The notes under the pieces are model-generated. The model did not search any database, had not been told where the DNA came from, and worked only from the letters and a program-made list of their open reading frames with translations. From Bryobacterales bacterium (GTDB taxonomy: Bacteria > Acidobacteriota > Terriglobia > Bryobacterales > Bryobacteraceae): DNA of 32,158 nt. The stretch spans positions 1 to 32,158 of the forward strand of contig JADLBD010000230.1 of NCBI GenBank assembly GCA_020847975.1, written 5' to 3'. Positions 17,752-24,898 of this stretch are shown piece after piece (the stretch's first letter is position 1; every line of letters starts with the position of its first letter). The position numbers were made by a program, and so were the translations under genes.

Positions 17752-17834
17752 GATGAGAGCGCCGCCGCGATTGCCCGCCCAATCCCCCGGCTCGCGTCCG
17801 TCACCAGGGCGGTTCTCCCCGTAAGGGATTCCAT
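17742..17834 (-). pseudogene. Remnant of a short-chain dehydrogenase/reductase gene (N-terminal 30 codons)
   Basis: Reading the minus strand from ATG at 17834 gives 30 residues containing TGRTALVTDASRGIGRAIAA, then TAA. This is the start of a short-chain dehydrogenase: first beta-strand, glycine-rich NAD(P) loop (TGxxxGIG, here TDASRGIG with Gly to Asp) and first helix. A complete enzyme has about 250 residues, and nothing further follows because the frame runs into the 3' end of the oppositely oriented epimerase gene. The ATG lies 3 bp after the TonB-receptor stop, so an intact copy would have been the next gene in that riboswitch-controlled operon. The simplest reading is a deletion or rearrangement that cut the gene off. 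Confidence 0.7.
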
Positions 17835-17837
17835 AGC

Positions 17838-20240
17838 TCAAAACACCAGTTTCATGCCGCCCACAGCCCAGGCTTTCGGCACGCGGAATCCATCTTCATA
17901 CCACGTGCGGTTGAGAAAGTTTTCGACGCGCGTGAATAGCTGCAAGGACGCGCGGTCATGCAGAGGGATGGAGTAAGAGGCGGCAAGGTCGGCCTTGCGG
18001 GCGCCCGGGAATACGAACGCGCGCGTACCGGCGCCTGTATAGAAGGGCGTCACCGAGCTCCCGGCCAGCGCGATGTCGGAGGTGATCTCGGCATGCTTGC
18101 CGATAGGCTGGGTGACAAGAATGGTTGCCAGATGCCGTGGGATCCGCGGGGAGAGGAGGAGCCCATCGTCGAAGATCGGCGTGCGCTCCTGCGAGCGTGT
18201 ATAGGTATAGGAACCGGAGATTCGCATCCCGCGCGCCAGGCTGGCTTCGGCGCTGCTTTCAAAGCCGCGAGCCAATCCGCCGCGCGTATTCAGATAGCCG
18301 CTGAAACGGTCAAATGGGTCGCGCCCGAGTTGCAGCGCGCCGAAGGCGATGACGCTTTGCAGCCGAGTGTAGAAGTACGTGCCGCTGACGCGCAGGCGGG
18401 AATGAGCGAAGTATTGGTCGAAGCCGCCATCGGCGGCGATGGAGCGCTCCGGCCGCAACCGTGGGTCTCCGTAGGCGAAGAACGAGCCGCCGTAGAATGA
18501 GGTGCCGAACCTTTCGTAGAGCGCCGGAGCACGATAGGCGTTGCCCACATGGGCGCGGAATTTCGTACCGGCCCGCGCCATCCAGGCCACCGCGCCGTCG
18601 CCGGTGAAGGCATCCGGCGGCGTCTCGAGCGCCTGTGAGCCATACACCGGAGCCCCACCCTCGAATTTCGGCCGGTTCAGGGCGAATCCCTGCCAGCGTC
18701 CGGAGAGCGACACCAGAAGACGGCTGTCGAAGAAGCGCAACTGATCCTGCGCAAATACGCTATGCGAGGCTTCGCTGACGCTGGTGCGCGCAAAGACGCG
18801 TGATGCGGGGTCCGGATTCTGGTCAGTGGATAGATTCGTAAACCGCTCCCGTTCGAACTCATAGCCCGCGGTCAGCAGGTGGCGCTTTCCCCACTGCGAA
18901 TCGATGCGCCCCTGTGCGTTGTCAATGCGTCCGTCATAGACCGCGCTGTTATTGAACAGCGGCTGGAAACTCGCCCCGCCCGGCCCGTCGCGATTGTCGC
19001 GGGAAGTGGTCAATGCCTGGTAGCTGAGGCGCAGCGTGGTGGCGGGACTCAGGTTGTGCGTGAGGCCGAAGAGGGAAGAAACCTCGCGCGCTTTACGGCT
19101 CGCATCCGGATCATTGAGCGAAGGCGCGAAGGTGGCGTTTCCCCAGGCAAAGGGCAGCCCGGCGTCGGCGAGCGCCAGTTGGCCCGGCGCCAGTGGGATG
19201 GCGGGGATGATGCCGGAGGCGGGCAAATTCGCATCCGGACCGGCGAAGGGCGTCGAGTTCAGATCGGCATACGCGCCGGTCGCAAACAGCCGCGCGCTGA
19301 GCCGCGTGCTCTCGCGCAGCGCGTATTGGAGCCAGCCCTGTCCGCTCGTGTTGCGTGCCCGGTCAGAGCCATCCACTCCGCCAGTGACATTGAGATGAGC
19401 CACGCCGGCGGAATACTGAAGCCGGCCACCGAGCGCACCGCCGCCCATCCGCGCCAGTCCCCGGAACATGCCGAGACCGCCGCCCTCGGCGGAGACTTCG
19501 CCGTGCAGCGGACCGCCGCCGGAGTCCGTCACCACCTGCACGACGCCGCCGATGGCGTGCGTGCCGTACAGCGAGGAGCCCGAGCCGCGCAGGACCTCGA
19601 CACGGGAAGGATCCACCACCAGCAGGTCGCTTAAGAAGGCGGAAGCATCGCCTTGCGGCGAACCCGCGTCGCGGAGGCGGAACCCGTCGATGAGGATGGA
19701 TGTGTCGGAGGCGCGCAGTCCGCGTGTGTGGAGGCGGGTGAACGCGCCGGGGCCGCCCAACTGCTGGACGCGCATTCCCGGAACCTGCCTCAAGACTTCA
19801 GCGAGCGAGAACTCTTCGCGCCGGTCCATGTCCGCGGCGTCCAGAACGGTGATCGCTTTCGCAGTGGAATCCACGGAAAGCGGCGTACCCGAGGCGGTGA
19901 TGGTGACGTGTTCGGCGACACGCTGGACATCGAGAACGATGTCCAGGGATTCTATCTGCCCACCCGCCAGATTTACGCGAAAAGGAGGGCTTTGGGCGAA
20001 TCCCGCCGCGCTCGCCGACAAGAGGTAAGCCCCCGGCGCGACTTGCCGGAAGGCGAACTCGCCGCCATCGGAGGCGCGCGTCTTGCGGGCTTCCGGGCTG
20101 CCCTGGGAATAGAGAGTGACCCATGCGCGCGCCACGGCGGCATGAGACGAGTCAAGAACCCTGCCGCGGATTTCTTCCGCATGGCAGGCGGCGGCTGCAA
20201 CAAGAGCCAGTGAAATGAGATGGTGTTTGGCTTTGGCCAT
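17838..20240 (-). CDS. TonB-dependent outer-membrane receptor, probably for cobalamin or a related corrinoid
   Basis: The 800-residue product has a signal peptide (about 1-21, ending ACHA|E) and a carboxypeptidase-regulatory-like beta-sandwich (about 23-105: IRGRVLDSSHAAVARAWVTL). It continues with a plug domain (about 125-245: LAEVLRQVPGMRVQQLGG, TSILIDGFRLRD, VEVLRGSGSSLYGTHAIGG) and a 22-strand-type barrel ending in Phe (MKLVF). Such receptors take up scarce ligands across the outer membrane, powered by TonB-ExbBD. A cobalamin riboswitch in the leader makes a BtuB-like corrinoid substrate the best guess. The ATG at 20240 is preceded on its strand by GAGGGGAAGGAC, a good ribosome binding site. 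No cobalamin transport or synthesis genes are adjacent. Confidence 0.92.
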   Translation of the reverse strand: MAKAKHHLISLALVAAAACHAEEIRGRVLDSSHAAVARAWVTLYSQGSPEARKTRASDGGEFAFRQVAPGAYLLSASAAGFAQSPPFRVNLAGGQIESLDIVLDVQRVAEHVTITASGTPLSVDSTAKAITVLDAADMDRREEFSLAEVLRQVPGMRVQQLGGPGAFTRLHTRGLRASDTSILIDGFRLRDAGSPQGDASAFLSDLLVVDPSRVEVLRGSGSSLYGTHAIGGVVQVVTDSGGGPLHGEVSAEGGGLGMFRGLARMGGGALGGRLQYSAGVAHLNVTGGVDGSDRARNTSGQGWLQYALRESTRLSARLFATGAYADLNSTPFAGPDANLPASGIIPAIPLAPGQLALADAGLPFAWGNATFAPSLNDPDASRKAREVSSLFGLTHNLSPATTLRLSYQALTTSRDNRDGPGGASFQPLFNNSAVYDGRIDNAQGRIDSQWGKRHLLTAGYEFERERFTNLSTDQNPDPASRVFARTSVSEASHSVFAQDQLRFFDSRLLVSLSGRWQGFALNRPKFEGGAPVYGSQALETPPDAFTGDGAVAWMARAGTKFRAHVGNAYRAPALYERFGTSFYGGSFFAYGDPRLRPERSIAADGGFDQYFAHSRLRVSGTYFYTRLQSVIAFGALQLGRDPFDRFSGYLNTRGGLARGFESSAEASLARGMRISGSYTYTRSQERTPIFDDGLLLSPRIPRHLATILVTQPIGKHAEITSDIALAGSSVTPFYTGAGTRAFVFPGARKADLAASYSIPLHDRASLQLFTRVENFLNRTWYEDGFRVPKAWAVGGMKLVF

Positions 20241-20274
20241 GTCCTTCCCCTCGAAGGCGCACGTCTTCGGACAT
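20239..20274 (-). promoter_or_regulatory. Putative expression platform of the cobalamin riboswitch, a hairpin over the start codon
   Basis: On the minus strand ATGTCC (20274-20269) pairs perfectly with GGACAT (20244-20239), which contains the ATG of the receptor gene. The adjacent GAAG (20268-20265) pairs with CTTC (20256-20253). The purine-rich ribosome binding site (20252-20245) would be trapped as a bulge between the two stems. This fits control of translation initiation. The apical loop also contains TGCG, which could pair with CGCA in the CCCCGCAG loop of the aptamer, as in the known kissing-loop switch of this class. Confidence 0.45.
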
Positions 20275-20275
20275 C

Positions 20276-20470
20276 GCCGGCAGGTCTTCGGACTTCCAGG
20301 CCATCAGTTTTCCTACTCGCCGCCGCTTCCCGGCGCTGTTTCGACAAACGCCAGTGCGTCCTATGCGGCTTTCGTTCCTGGTTACCGCTGCGGGGCAGTC
20401 CCGGACTCGCACCGGGTTCCCTCTTGCCACGCTCGCTGCGAGACGAGCGTACCGAACGACCTCTTCAGTT
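20276..20470 (-). promoter_or_regulatory. Cobalamin riboswitch (AdoCbl/MeCbl aptamer)
   Basis: Read on the minus strand, the leader contains class hallmarks in order. First is a 7-bp stem (ACGCTCG/CGAGCGT). Next come the core GGGAACCCGGTGCGAGTCCG and GACTGCCCCGCAGCGGTAA, then CACTGG and CCGGGAAGCGGC. The B12 box AGTCCGAAGACCTGCC lies at 20294-20279. The receptor start codon follows the B12 box by about 38 nt. By family knowledge, cobalamin binding should switch the receptor gene off. The 5' boundary is approximate. Confidence 0.92.
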
Positions 20471-20568
20471 TCCTCCGCTGAGGGAATGGAAGTCAATGGA
20501 TTTGTGCAAGAGTGTAACGTTTGCAGGGTCAGAATCACTACTTCTATGCCCGAGGTAAAGAGAGAAAA

Positions 20569-20928
20569 ATGAAGTTCATCCGCGGAGGAGTTGGCAGGGG
20601 CGGGCAGAATTTCACGGAGGATGTCCGCCTCATCCAGCTATTGCTGAACGACTACATCGCCCGGTCCACACACTACCAGATTGCGGTGGACGGCATCGCA
20701 GATTCGAGGACCATCGAGGCCATCGAGGAATTCCAGCGTGGGGCCGGACTACCGGCTACCGGGGTGGTGGAGCCGGCCGGCCCTACGCTGCGGTTTCTGG
20801 TGATGGGATTCATCACATCGCTGGCGGGGGACCTGAGCAGTTCGCAGCAGGCGGCGCGGCGGGAGCATCCGAACGAGGCGCACATTTCAGACGCGCTTGT
20901 GTACCTGGCGCGGGCGCGCGGGGCGTAG
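20569..20928 (+). CDS. Small peptidoglycan-binding-domain protein
   Basis: The 119-residue product has no signal peptide. It has a PG_binding_1-like fold at about residues 15-75: DVRLIQLLLNDYI, then AVDGIADSRTIEAIEEFQRG and LPATGVVEPAG. These repeats bind cell-wall peptides and usually accompany a hydrolase domain. Here none is present: the C-terminal 40 residues are Ala/Arg-rich and unremarkable. The ATG at 20569 was chosen because it directly precedes the domain (MKFIRGGVGRGGQN). GAGG at 20552-20555 is rather far away, so initiation may be weak. It is divergent from the receptor riboswitch and convergent with the RES toxin gene, 18 bp away. Role unknown. Confidence 0.7.
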   Translation: MKFIRGGVGRGGQNFTEDVRLIQLLLNDYIARSTHYQIAVDGIADSRTIEAIEEFQRGAGLPATGVVEPAGPTLRFLVMGFITSLAGDLSSSQQAARREHPNEAHISDALVYLARARGA

Positions 20929-20946
20929 GCTGGGCTAACCAGGCTG

Positions 20947-21423
20947 TTACGGTCTCTTCCACAACCGTTCGTCCCAGACAACTGGTACCGGGTGGCTGAC
21001 CTGAATACGGGAAAAGTCAGGATGCTCCTGATGAATCAGGACATTTCGCTCCACGCGCGTCACCACGGACGGCACAATGAGAACGGGCGTCCGCTTCTCG
21101 TCATACCAACGGTCACCAAAAGCACGAGAGGTTTGAAACGAGAGGGAATCCCAACGAGGGATATCGTTGGGTGCAACTTCCTCAATAGGCAATTCCCCTG
21201 GAATGAGGACCTCTACATAGACTTGGCTTTGCGGGACGTGGCCTGATGCGTGAACGAGAACTTCCAGCAGTGCGCCGGCGTATGTTTCCGCGGCATAGAT
21301 GACTCGCCGCCCGGGAGAATTCCAGCGAGCACCGCGAATCATCGCGCCGCCGCCGTCGAATATAGCGTGCCGCGCATCGGCGATGCGGTACGCGCGCAGA
21401 GGAGGCTTAGGCCGGGAGGCCAT
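20947..21423 (-). CDS. RES-domain toxin (NAD+-targeting), type II toxin-antitoxin system
   Basis: The 158-residue product matches the RES family across its length. It has AYRIADAR near the N-terminus, GARWNSPGRRVIYAAE, the glutamate in GALLEVLVH, and the C-terminal VPSVVTRVERNVLIHQEHPDF carrying the conserved serine. Characterised members (MbcT, ParT and RES toxins) bind or degrade NAD+ or ADP-ribosylate a target, halting growth. All signature residues appear present, so the toxin is probably active. Its ATG at 21423 lies inside the antitoxin gene (17-bp overlap), the usual order of antitoxin first. Confidence 0.92.
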   Translation of the reverse strand: MASRPKPPLRAYRIADARHAIFDGGGAMIRGARWNSPGRRVIYAAETYAGALLEVLVHASGHVPQSQVYVEVLIPGELPIEEVAPNDIPRWDSLSFQTSRAFGDRWYDEKRTPVLIVPSVVTRVERNVLIHQEHPDFSRIQVSHPVPVVWDERLWKRP

Positions 21424-21859
21424 AGAGTATCCGCGCCATCACCTCTTCCGCCTGCCGGGCACCCAGTTCGGTCAACGCCGCGTCTAAAGGAGTCTTGCCT
21501 CCGATTTCGGGATGAGGTGTAGTGAGGAATCGTCTCGCCTGGTCACGATCCTGCCAGACATCCTCGGCCATGGCGACCACACGCGCCAAGCGCTCCGTGC
21601 GTTCGCTTTCGGCCGTACTCAAGCGATCCTTTCGCCGCTTGTAGGTCGCCTCTGGAACAACACGATGCATCAACGTTCGCTGCTTACCAGGGTCCTCGAA
21701 AACACGGCGCGCAACATTGCGAAGAGTCGCCTTCGGCAAGCCACGCTCGACAGCGTCATTCAGATCTAACAGAGATGTCACCCTTCCACCGAGGACACGA
21801 GTCCCCCCCAGGATTTCACTGATGTGGCACGGCTCAAACATAGTATCAGTGTATCCCAT
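21407..21859 (-). CDS. Xre/MbcA/ParS-type antitoxin partner of the RES toxin
   Basis: The 150-residue product has an N-terminal helical region with possible DNA-binding helices (ATLRNVARRVFEDPGKQRTL). The C-terminal MbcA/ParS/Xre toxin-binding domain (DUF2384 type) contains ERLARVVAMAEDVWQDRDQA and TPLDAALTELGARQAEEVMARI. Such antitoxins cap the RES active site and repress their own promoter. The start at 21859 was taken; a second in-frame ATG at 21841 is possible, and neither has a clear Shine-Dalgarno. A dyad lies just upstream. The gene lies downstream of citrate synthase on the same strand, separated by a terminator-like hairpin. Confidence 0.88.
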   Translation of the reverse strand: MGYTDTMFEPCHISEILGGTRVLGGRVTSLLDLNDAVERGLPKATLRNVARRVFEDPGKQRTLMHRVVPEATYKRRKDRLSTAESERTERLARVVAMAEDVWQDRDQARRFLTTPHPEIGGKTPLDAALTELGARQAEEVMARILYGLPA

Positions 21860-21865
21860 TCTTTA

Positions 21866-21877
21866 GATCAGTTGATC
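21866..21877. promoter_or_regulatory. Candidate operator of the RES/antitoxin operon
   Basis: GATCAGTTGATC is a dyad with 5-bp arms around GT, 7 bp upstream of the antitoxin ATG. Its place fits autorepression, which is typical of the family. The short arms mean chance cannot be excluded. Confidence 0.35.
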
Positions 21878-21890
21878 AGGCTCCAAGGGC

Positions 21891-21931
21891 AGGGTCCCGC
21901 GCAATGCCCCGTCAGCATCTTGCGGGACCCT
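21891..21931 (-). terminator. gltA: Hairpin downstream of citrate synthase, terminator-like
   Basis: AGGGTCCCGC (21891-21900) and GCGGGACCCT (21922-21931) are perfect 10-bp inverted arms. The 21-nt loop itself contains a 4-bp ATGC/GCAT stem. It lies 22 bp after the citrate synthase stop. No T-run follows on the minus strand, so it is a transcript 3'-end or RNA-stability hairpin rather than a textbook intrinsic terminator. Confidence 0.55.
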
Positions 21932-21953
21932 CGCCGTTCGTTGCGGTACCGGA

Positions 21954-23261
21954 CTACCGCGCCGCAACAACCACGTTCGACGCTTCCTGTTCCCTTTCGA
22001 CGTGACGGATTTCGTGGCCGGTGAAGATCTGGCGCGGGCGGGCGATCTTCTGTTCGGGATCTTCGATCAGTTCCTGCCATTGCGCCAGCCAGCCCACCGT
22101 TCTCGGGATGGCGAACAGGACGGTGAACATCTCGGGATGGAAGCCCATCGCCTGGTAGATGATGCCGCTGTAGAAATCGACGTTGGGATAGAGTTTGCGC
22201 TTGATGAAGTATTCGTCGTTGAGGGCGATGCGCTCGAGTTCCTTGGCGATCTCGAGTTTCGGATTGACGCCGGTGACCTCGAAGACGTCCTCGGCGGCCT
22301 TCTTGATGATGCGGGCGCGTGGATCGTAGTTCTTGTAGACGCGGTGGCCGAAGCCCATCAGCTTGCACTCGCCGCTCTTCACCTTCTCGATGAAGGCGGG
22401 GATGCTGTTCACCGAACCGATCTCATCGAGCATGCGGAGCACTTCTTCGTTCGCCCCGCCATGAAGCGGTCCGGCGAGCGCGGAGGCGGCGGCGGAGAGG
22501 CTCAGGTACGGGTCGGCCTGCGAACTGCCGACGCTGCGCATCGCATTGGTGCTGCAATTCTGCTCATGGTCGGCGTGAAGGATGAAGAGGATGTCGAGGG
22601 CGCGCGCCAGTACGGGGTTGGGCGTGTACTTCGGTTCGGTCATCTTCCACAGCATGTTGAGGAAGTTCTCGGCATAGCCAAGCGAGTTGTCGGGGTAGAC
22701 GTAGGGCAGTCCCAGGCTGTGGCGGTAGGCATAGGCGGCGATGGTGGGCACCTTGCCGATGAGGCGCATGATCTGGAGTTTGCGCGACTGCCGGTTCTTC
22801 ACCTCGCGCGCCTCGGGATAGAACGTGGAGAGCGCGGCCACGGTGCTGACGAACATCCCCATGGGGTGCGCGTCATGGCGGAATCCCTCCATGAATTTCT
22901 TCAGATTTTCATGGATCATCGTGTGGAGGGTGATTTTGTCTTTCCACTCTTTGTATTGGTCTTCGGCCGGCAGTTCGCCGAACAGAAGCAGGTATGCCAC
23001 CTGGAGGAAGTCGCACTTCTCGGCCAGTTCCTCGATGGGATAGCCGCGATAGCGCAGGATGCCGCGGTCGCCGTCAATGAAGGTGATGGCGCTGCGGCAG
23101 GAGGCGGTGTTGGTAAAGGCGGGGTCGTAGGTCATCAGCCCGAAATCTTCGGGATCCGTCTTGATCTGGCGCAAATCCATCGCTCGGATGGTGCCGTCGG
23201 AGATGGGCACGTCATAGGACTTGCCGGTGCGTTTATCAAGGATAGAAAGGAAGTCTTTCAC
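21954..23261 (-). CDS. gltA: Citrate synthase
   Basis: The 435-residue product matches hexameric, GltA-type citrate synthase over its full length. It condenses acetyl-CoA and oxaloacetate as the entry step of the TCA cycle. Visible signatures are FIDGDRGILRYRGYPIEEL near residue 65, HADHEQNCSTNAMR with the first catalytic His, GPLHGGANEEVL with the second, GFGHRVYKNYDPRA, and YPNVDFYSGI with the catalytic Asp. The start is GTG at 23261, chosen for the strong GGGAGGA just upstream on its strand. It is divergent from the tryptophan operon across 249 bp and is probably its own transcription unit, ending at the hairpin at 21891-21931. Confidence 0.97.
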   Translation of the reverse strand: MKDFLSILDKRTGKSYDVPISDGTIRAMDLRQIKTDPEDFGLMTYDPAFTNTASCRSAITFIDGDRGILRYRGYPIEELAEKCDFLQVAYLLLFGELPAEDQYKEWKDKITLHTMIHENLKKFMEGFRHDAHPMGMFVSTVAALSTFYPEAREVKNRQSRKLQIMRLIGKVPTIAAYAYRHSLGLPYVYPDNSLGYAENFLNMLWKMTEPKYTPNPVLARALDILFILHADHEQNCSTNAMRSVGSSQADPYLSLSAAASALAGPLHGGANEEVLRMLDEIGSVNSIPAFIEKVKSGECKLMGFGHRVYKNYDPRARIIKKAAEDVFEVTGVNPKLEIAKELERIALNDEYFIKRKLYPNVDFYSGIIYQAMGFHPEMFTVLFAIPRTVGWLAQWQELIEDPEQKIARPRQIFTGHEIRHVEREQEASNVVVAAR

Positions 23262-23510
23262 GGGGTCCTCCCGGACAGGGTTTTACATACTGCTTATTAG
23301 ATGAGGAACGCCGGCCGCGGGTGACGAGCCGGCGCAAGGAAACAGGGATCATGGTGGTGGTCCGCTGCCAGCGGTGCAACCTTCGTTCCAAACGGAAAAC
23401 CGCTGATTTGCGGGAGATTTCCAGCCCGCGCAAGCGGCAGAGGTGGGGCAAAATCCCCCGAATGGGCGGTTTAGCCCGCAACCCTGTGATACCATGAAAG
23501 TTCTTTTGTC
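23262..23510. other. Divergent intergenic region between gltA and trpC
   Basis: This 249-bp gap must hold the promoters of both gltA and the trp operon; I see no convincing -35/-10 pair for either. It contains several small dyads: CGCCGGC/GCCGGCG (23309-23334), CCGCT/AGCGG (23362-23374) and GCGGG/CCCGC (23410-23429). On the plus strand these would lie in the trpC leader. No run of Trp codons is seen in a short leader frame, so classical ribosome-mediated attenuation is not supported. Confidence 0.4.
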
Positions 23511-24296
23511 ATGGTCACCGCAGTACCGGACGTTCTCGCCCGGATCGTCGGACACAAACGGACAGAGCTAGCCGCCCTGGAGGCGCGCCGCGGCGAATTG
23601 GAGCAGCAGGCAGCCGTACGGATTGCCCAGCGCCGGGATTTTCGCGCCGCCCTGCTCTCCAGAAGTCCGGCAGTTATCGCCGAAATCAAGAAAGCCTCGC
23701 CGAGCAAGGGATTGCTGTGCGCCGATTTTCACCCCCCCGAAATCGCCTCGCGCTATCAGGCGGGGGGCGCGGCGGCTCTCAGCGTCCTGACGGACGAGCG
23801 ATTTTTCCAGGGGTCGCTCGCGGACCTCGAAGGGGCGTGGGCGGCTGTGGAAATTCCCGCACTACGCAAAGATTTCACCTTATCCGAGACGCATGTGGTT
23901 GAGGCCGCGGCCCACGGCGCCGACGCCATCCTCCTCATTGCCGCGATACTCACCGCGGCTGAGATGCGGCGCCTGCGGGAACTGGCGGCGGCCTTTGGAA
24001 TGGCTGCCCTCGTGGAGGTGCACGATGCGGAGGAACTGCGCATCGCGATCGACTCGGGCGCGGAGATTCTGGGCGTGAACAACCGCAACCTGCACACGTT
24101 CGAAGTGCGCCTGGAGACCTCGATCGAACTGGCCGGGCGGATGCCCTCGGGGGCCGTATTAGTGAGCGAGAGCGGGATCCACTCGGCGGCCGATGTGGCC
24201 CTGCTGCGCTCGGCCGGTTACCAGGCGTTTCTGGTGGGGGAGCACCTGATGAAAGCGCCCGACCCGGCCGCGGCTTTGCAATGCCTCCTCTCATGA
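23511..24296 (+). CDS. trpC: Indole-3-glycerol-phosphate synthase
   Basis: The 261-residue TIM barrel closes the indole ring of tryptophan, converting CdRP to indole-3-glycerol phosphate. All catalytic segments are present: IAEIKKASPSKG with the Lys, PALRKDFT with the second Lys, LVEVHD with the Glu, GVNNRNL with the Asn, and VSESGI with Glu and Ser. The ATG at 23511 has only a weak upstream purine tract. It is the first gene of the operon; its stop overlaps the trpF start as ATGA. Unlike many operons, trpE, trpG and trpD are not upstream: citrate synthase lies there instead, transcribed away. Confidence 0.97.
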   Translation: MVTAVPDVLARIVGHKRTELAALEARRGELEQQAAVRIAQRRDFRAALLSRSPAVIAEIKKASPSKGLLCADFHPPEIASRYQAGGAAALSVLTDERFFQGSLADLEGAWAAVEIPALRKDFTLSETHVVEAAAHGADAILLIAAILTAAEMRRLRELAAAFGMAALVEVHDAEELRIAIDSGAEILGVNNRNLHTFEVRLETSIELAGRMPSGAVLVSESGIHSAADVALLRSAGYQAFLVGEHLMKAPDPAAALQCLLS

Positions 24297-24898
24297 TCAA
24301 GGTTTGCGGCATCACCACTGCTGAGGACGCCGCCGCCGCGGTAGCCGGGGGCGCGACGGCCATCGGCTTTAACTTCTACCCGGGGAGCAAGCGCTACATC
24401 ACGCCGGAAGCCGCCGCGGGCATTGCGAAAGACCTGCCGGACCGCGTCACGAAGGTCGGCGTTTTCGTCAACGAAACCGCGGCGGATGTGGAGCGTGTTG
24501 CGGCGCTGGTGCCCCTGGATGTGGCGCAACTCCATGGAGACGAGGCTCCGGACCAGGCGCCGGAAACCGTTCGCTTCTGGAAGGCCTTTCGCGTGGACGA
24601 AAGTTTTGACGCCGCGCGGTTCGAACTGTATCCTCGGGCGGAAGCCTTCCTGCTTGACGGGCCCGCCGGGGCGGAGTATGGTGGCAGCGGGAAACCGTTT
24701 GCCTGGAGCCTTGCCGCCGGTTCTCGCCATAAGATTGTGATTGCGGGCGGCCTCGATGCCTCGAATGTCGGGGAAGCGATCCGGCAGGCTCACCCGTGGG
24801 GGATCGACGCCTGTTCGCGGATCGAATCGTCCCCCGGACGGAAAGACCACCGGAAGATGTCCGATTTCTTGAAAGCTGCTTTATGCGAGGATCTTTGA
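24293..24898 (+). CDS. trpF: Phosphoribosylanthranilate isomerase
   Basis: The 201-residue TIM barrel carries out the Amadori rearrangement of phosphoribosylanthranilate, the step just before TrpC. The start MIKVCGIT supplies the catalytic Cys; AFLLDGPAG supplies the general-acid Asp. The C-terminal phosphate-binding loop is GIDACSRIESSPGRKD, close to the usual VSSGVE form but with Cys-Ser-Arg. ATG 24293 overlaps the trpC TGA; an ATG at 24281 would add four residues. No ribosome binding site is seen, so translation is probably coupled to trpC. Confidence 0.95.
   Translation: MIKVCGITTAEDAAAAVAGGATAIGFNFYPGSKRYITPEAAAGIAKDLPDRVTKVGVFVNETAADVERVAALVPLDVAQLHGDEAPDQAPETVRFWKAFRVDESFDAARFELYPRAEAFLLDGPAGAEYGGSGKPFAWSLAAGSRHKIVIAGGLDASNVGEAIRQAHPWGIDACSRIESSPGRKDHRKMSDFLKAALCEDL

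Noticed and set aside
20546..20572. Eight-codon frame (MPEVKREK) ending in ATGA over the start of the PG-binding gene, a possible coupling leader
   Set aside because: It is too short to support and lacks its own ribosome binding site; the overlap can arise by chance.
21829..21846. TGGCACG sequence near the antitoxin start considered as a sigma-54 -24 box
   Set aside because: The -12 position reads AAACA instead of TTGCA, so the second half is missing.
22002..23300. 432-codon plus-strand frame opposite citrate synthase
   Set aside because: Citrate synthase is certain on the minus strand; the plus frame has no family features.
23351..23497. A 48-codon frame upstream of trpC, starting ATG GTG GTG GTC, considered as a trp leader peptide or small gene
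   Set aside because: It contains only one Trp codon and no ribosome binding site, is Arg-rich like random GC-rich frames, and has no terminator/antiterminator pair after it.
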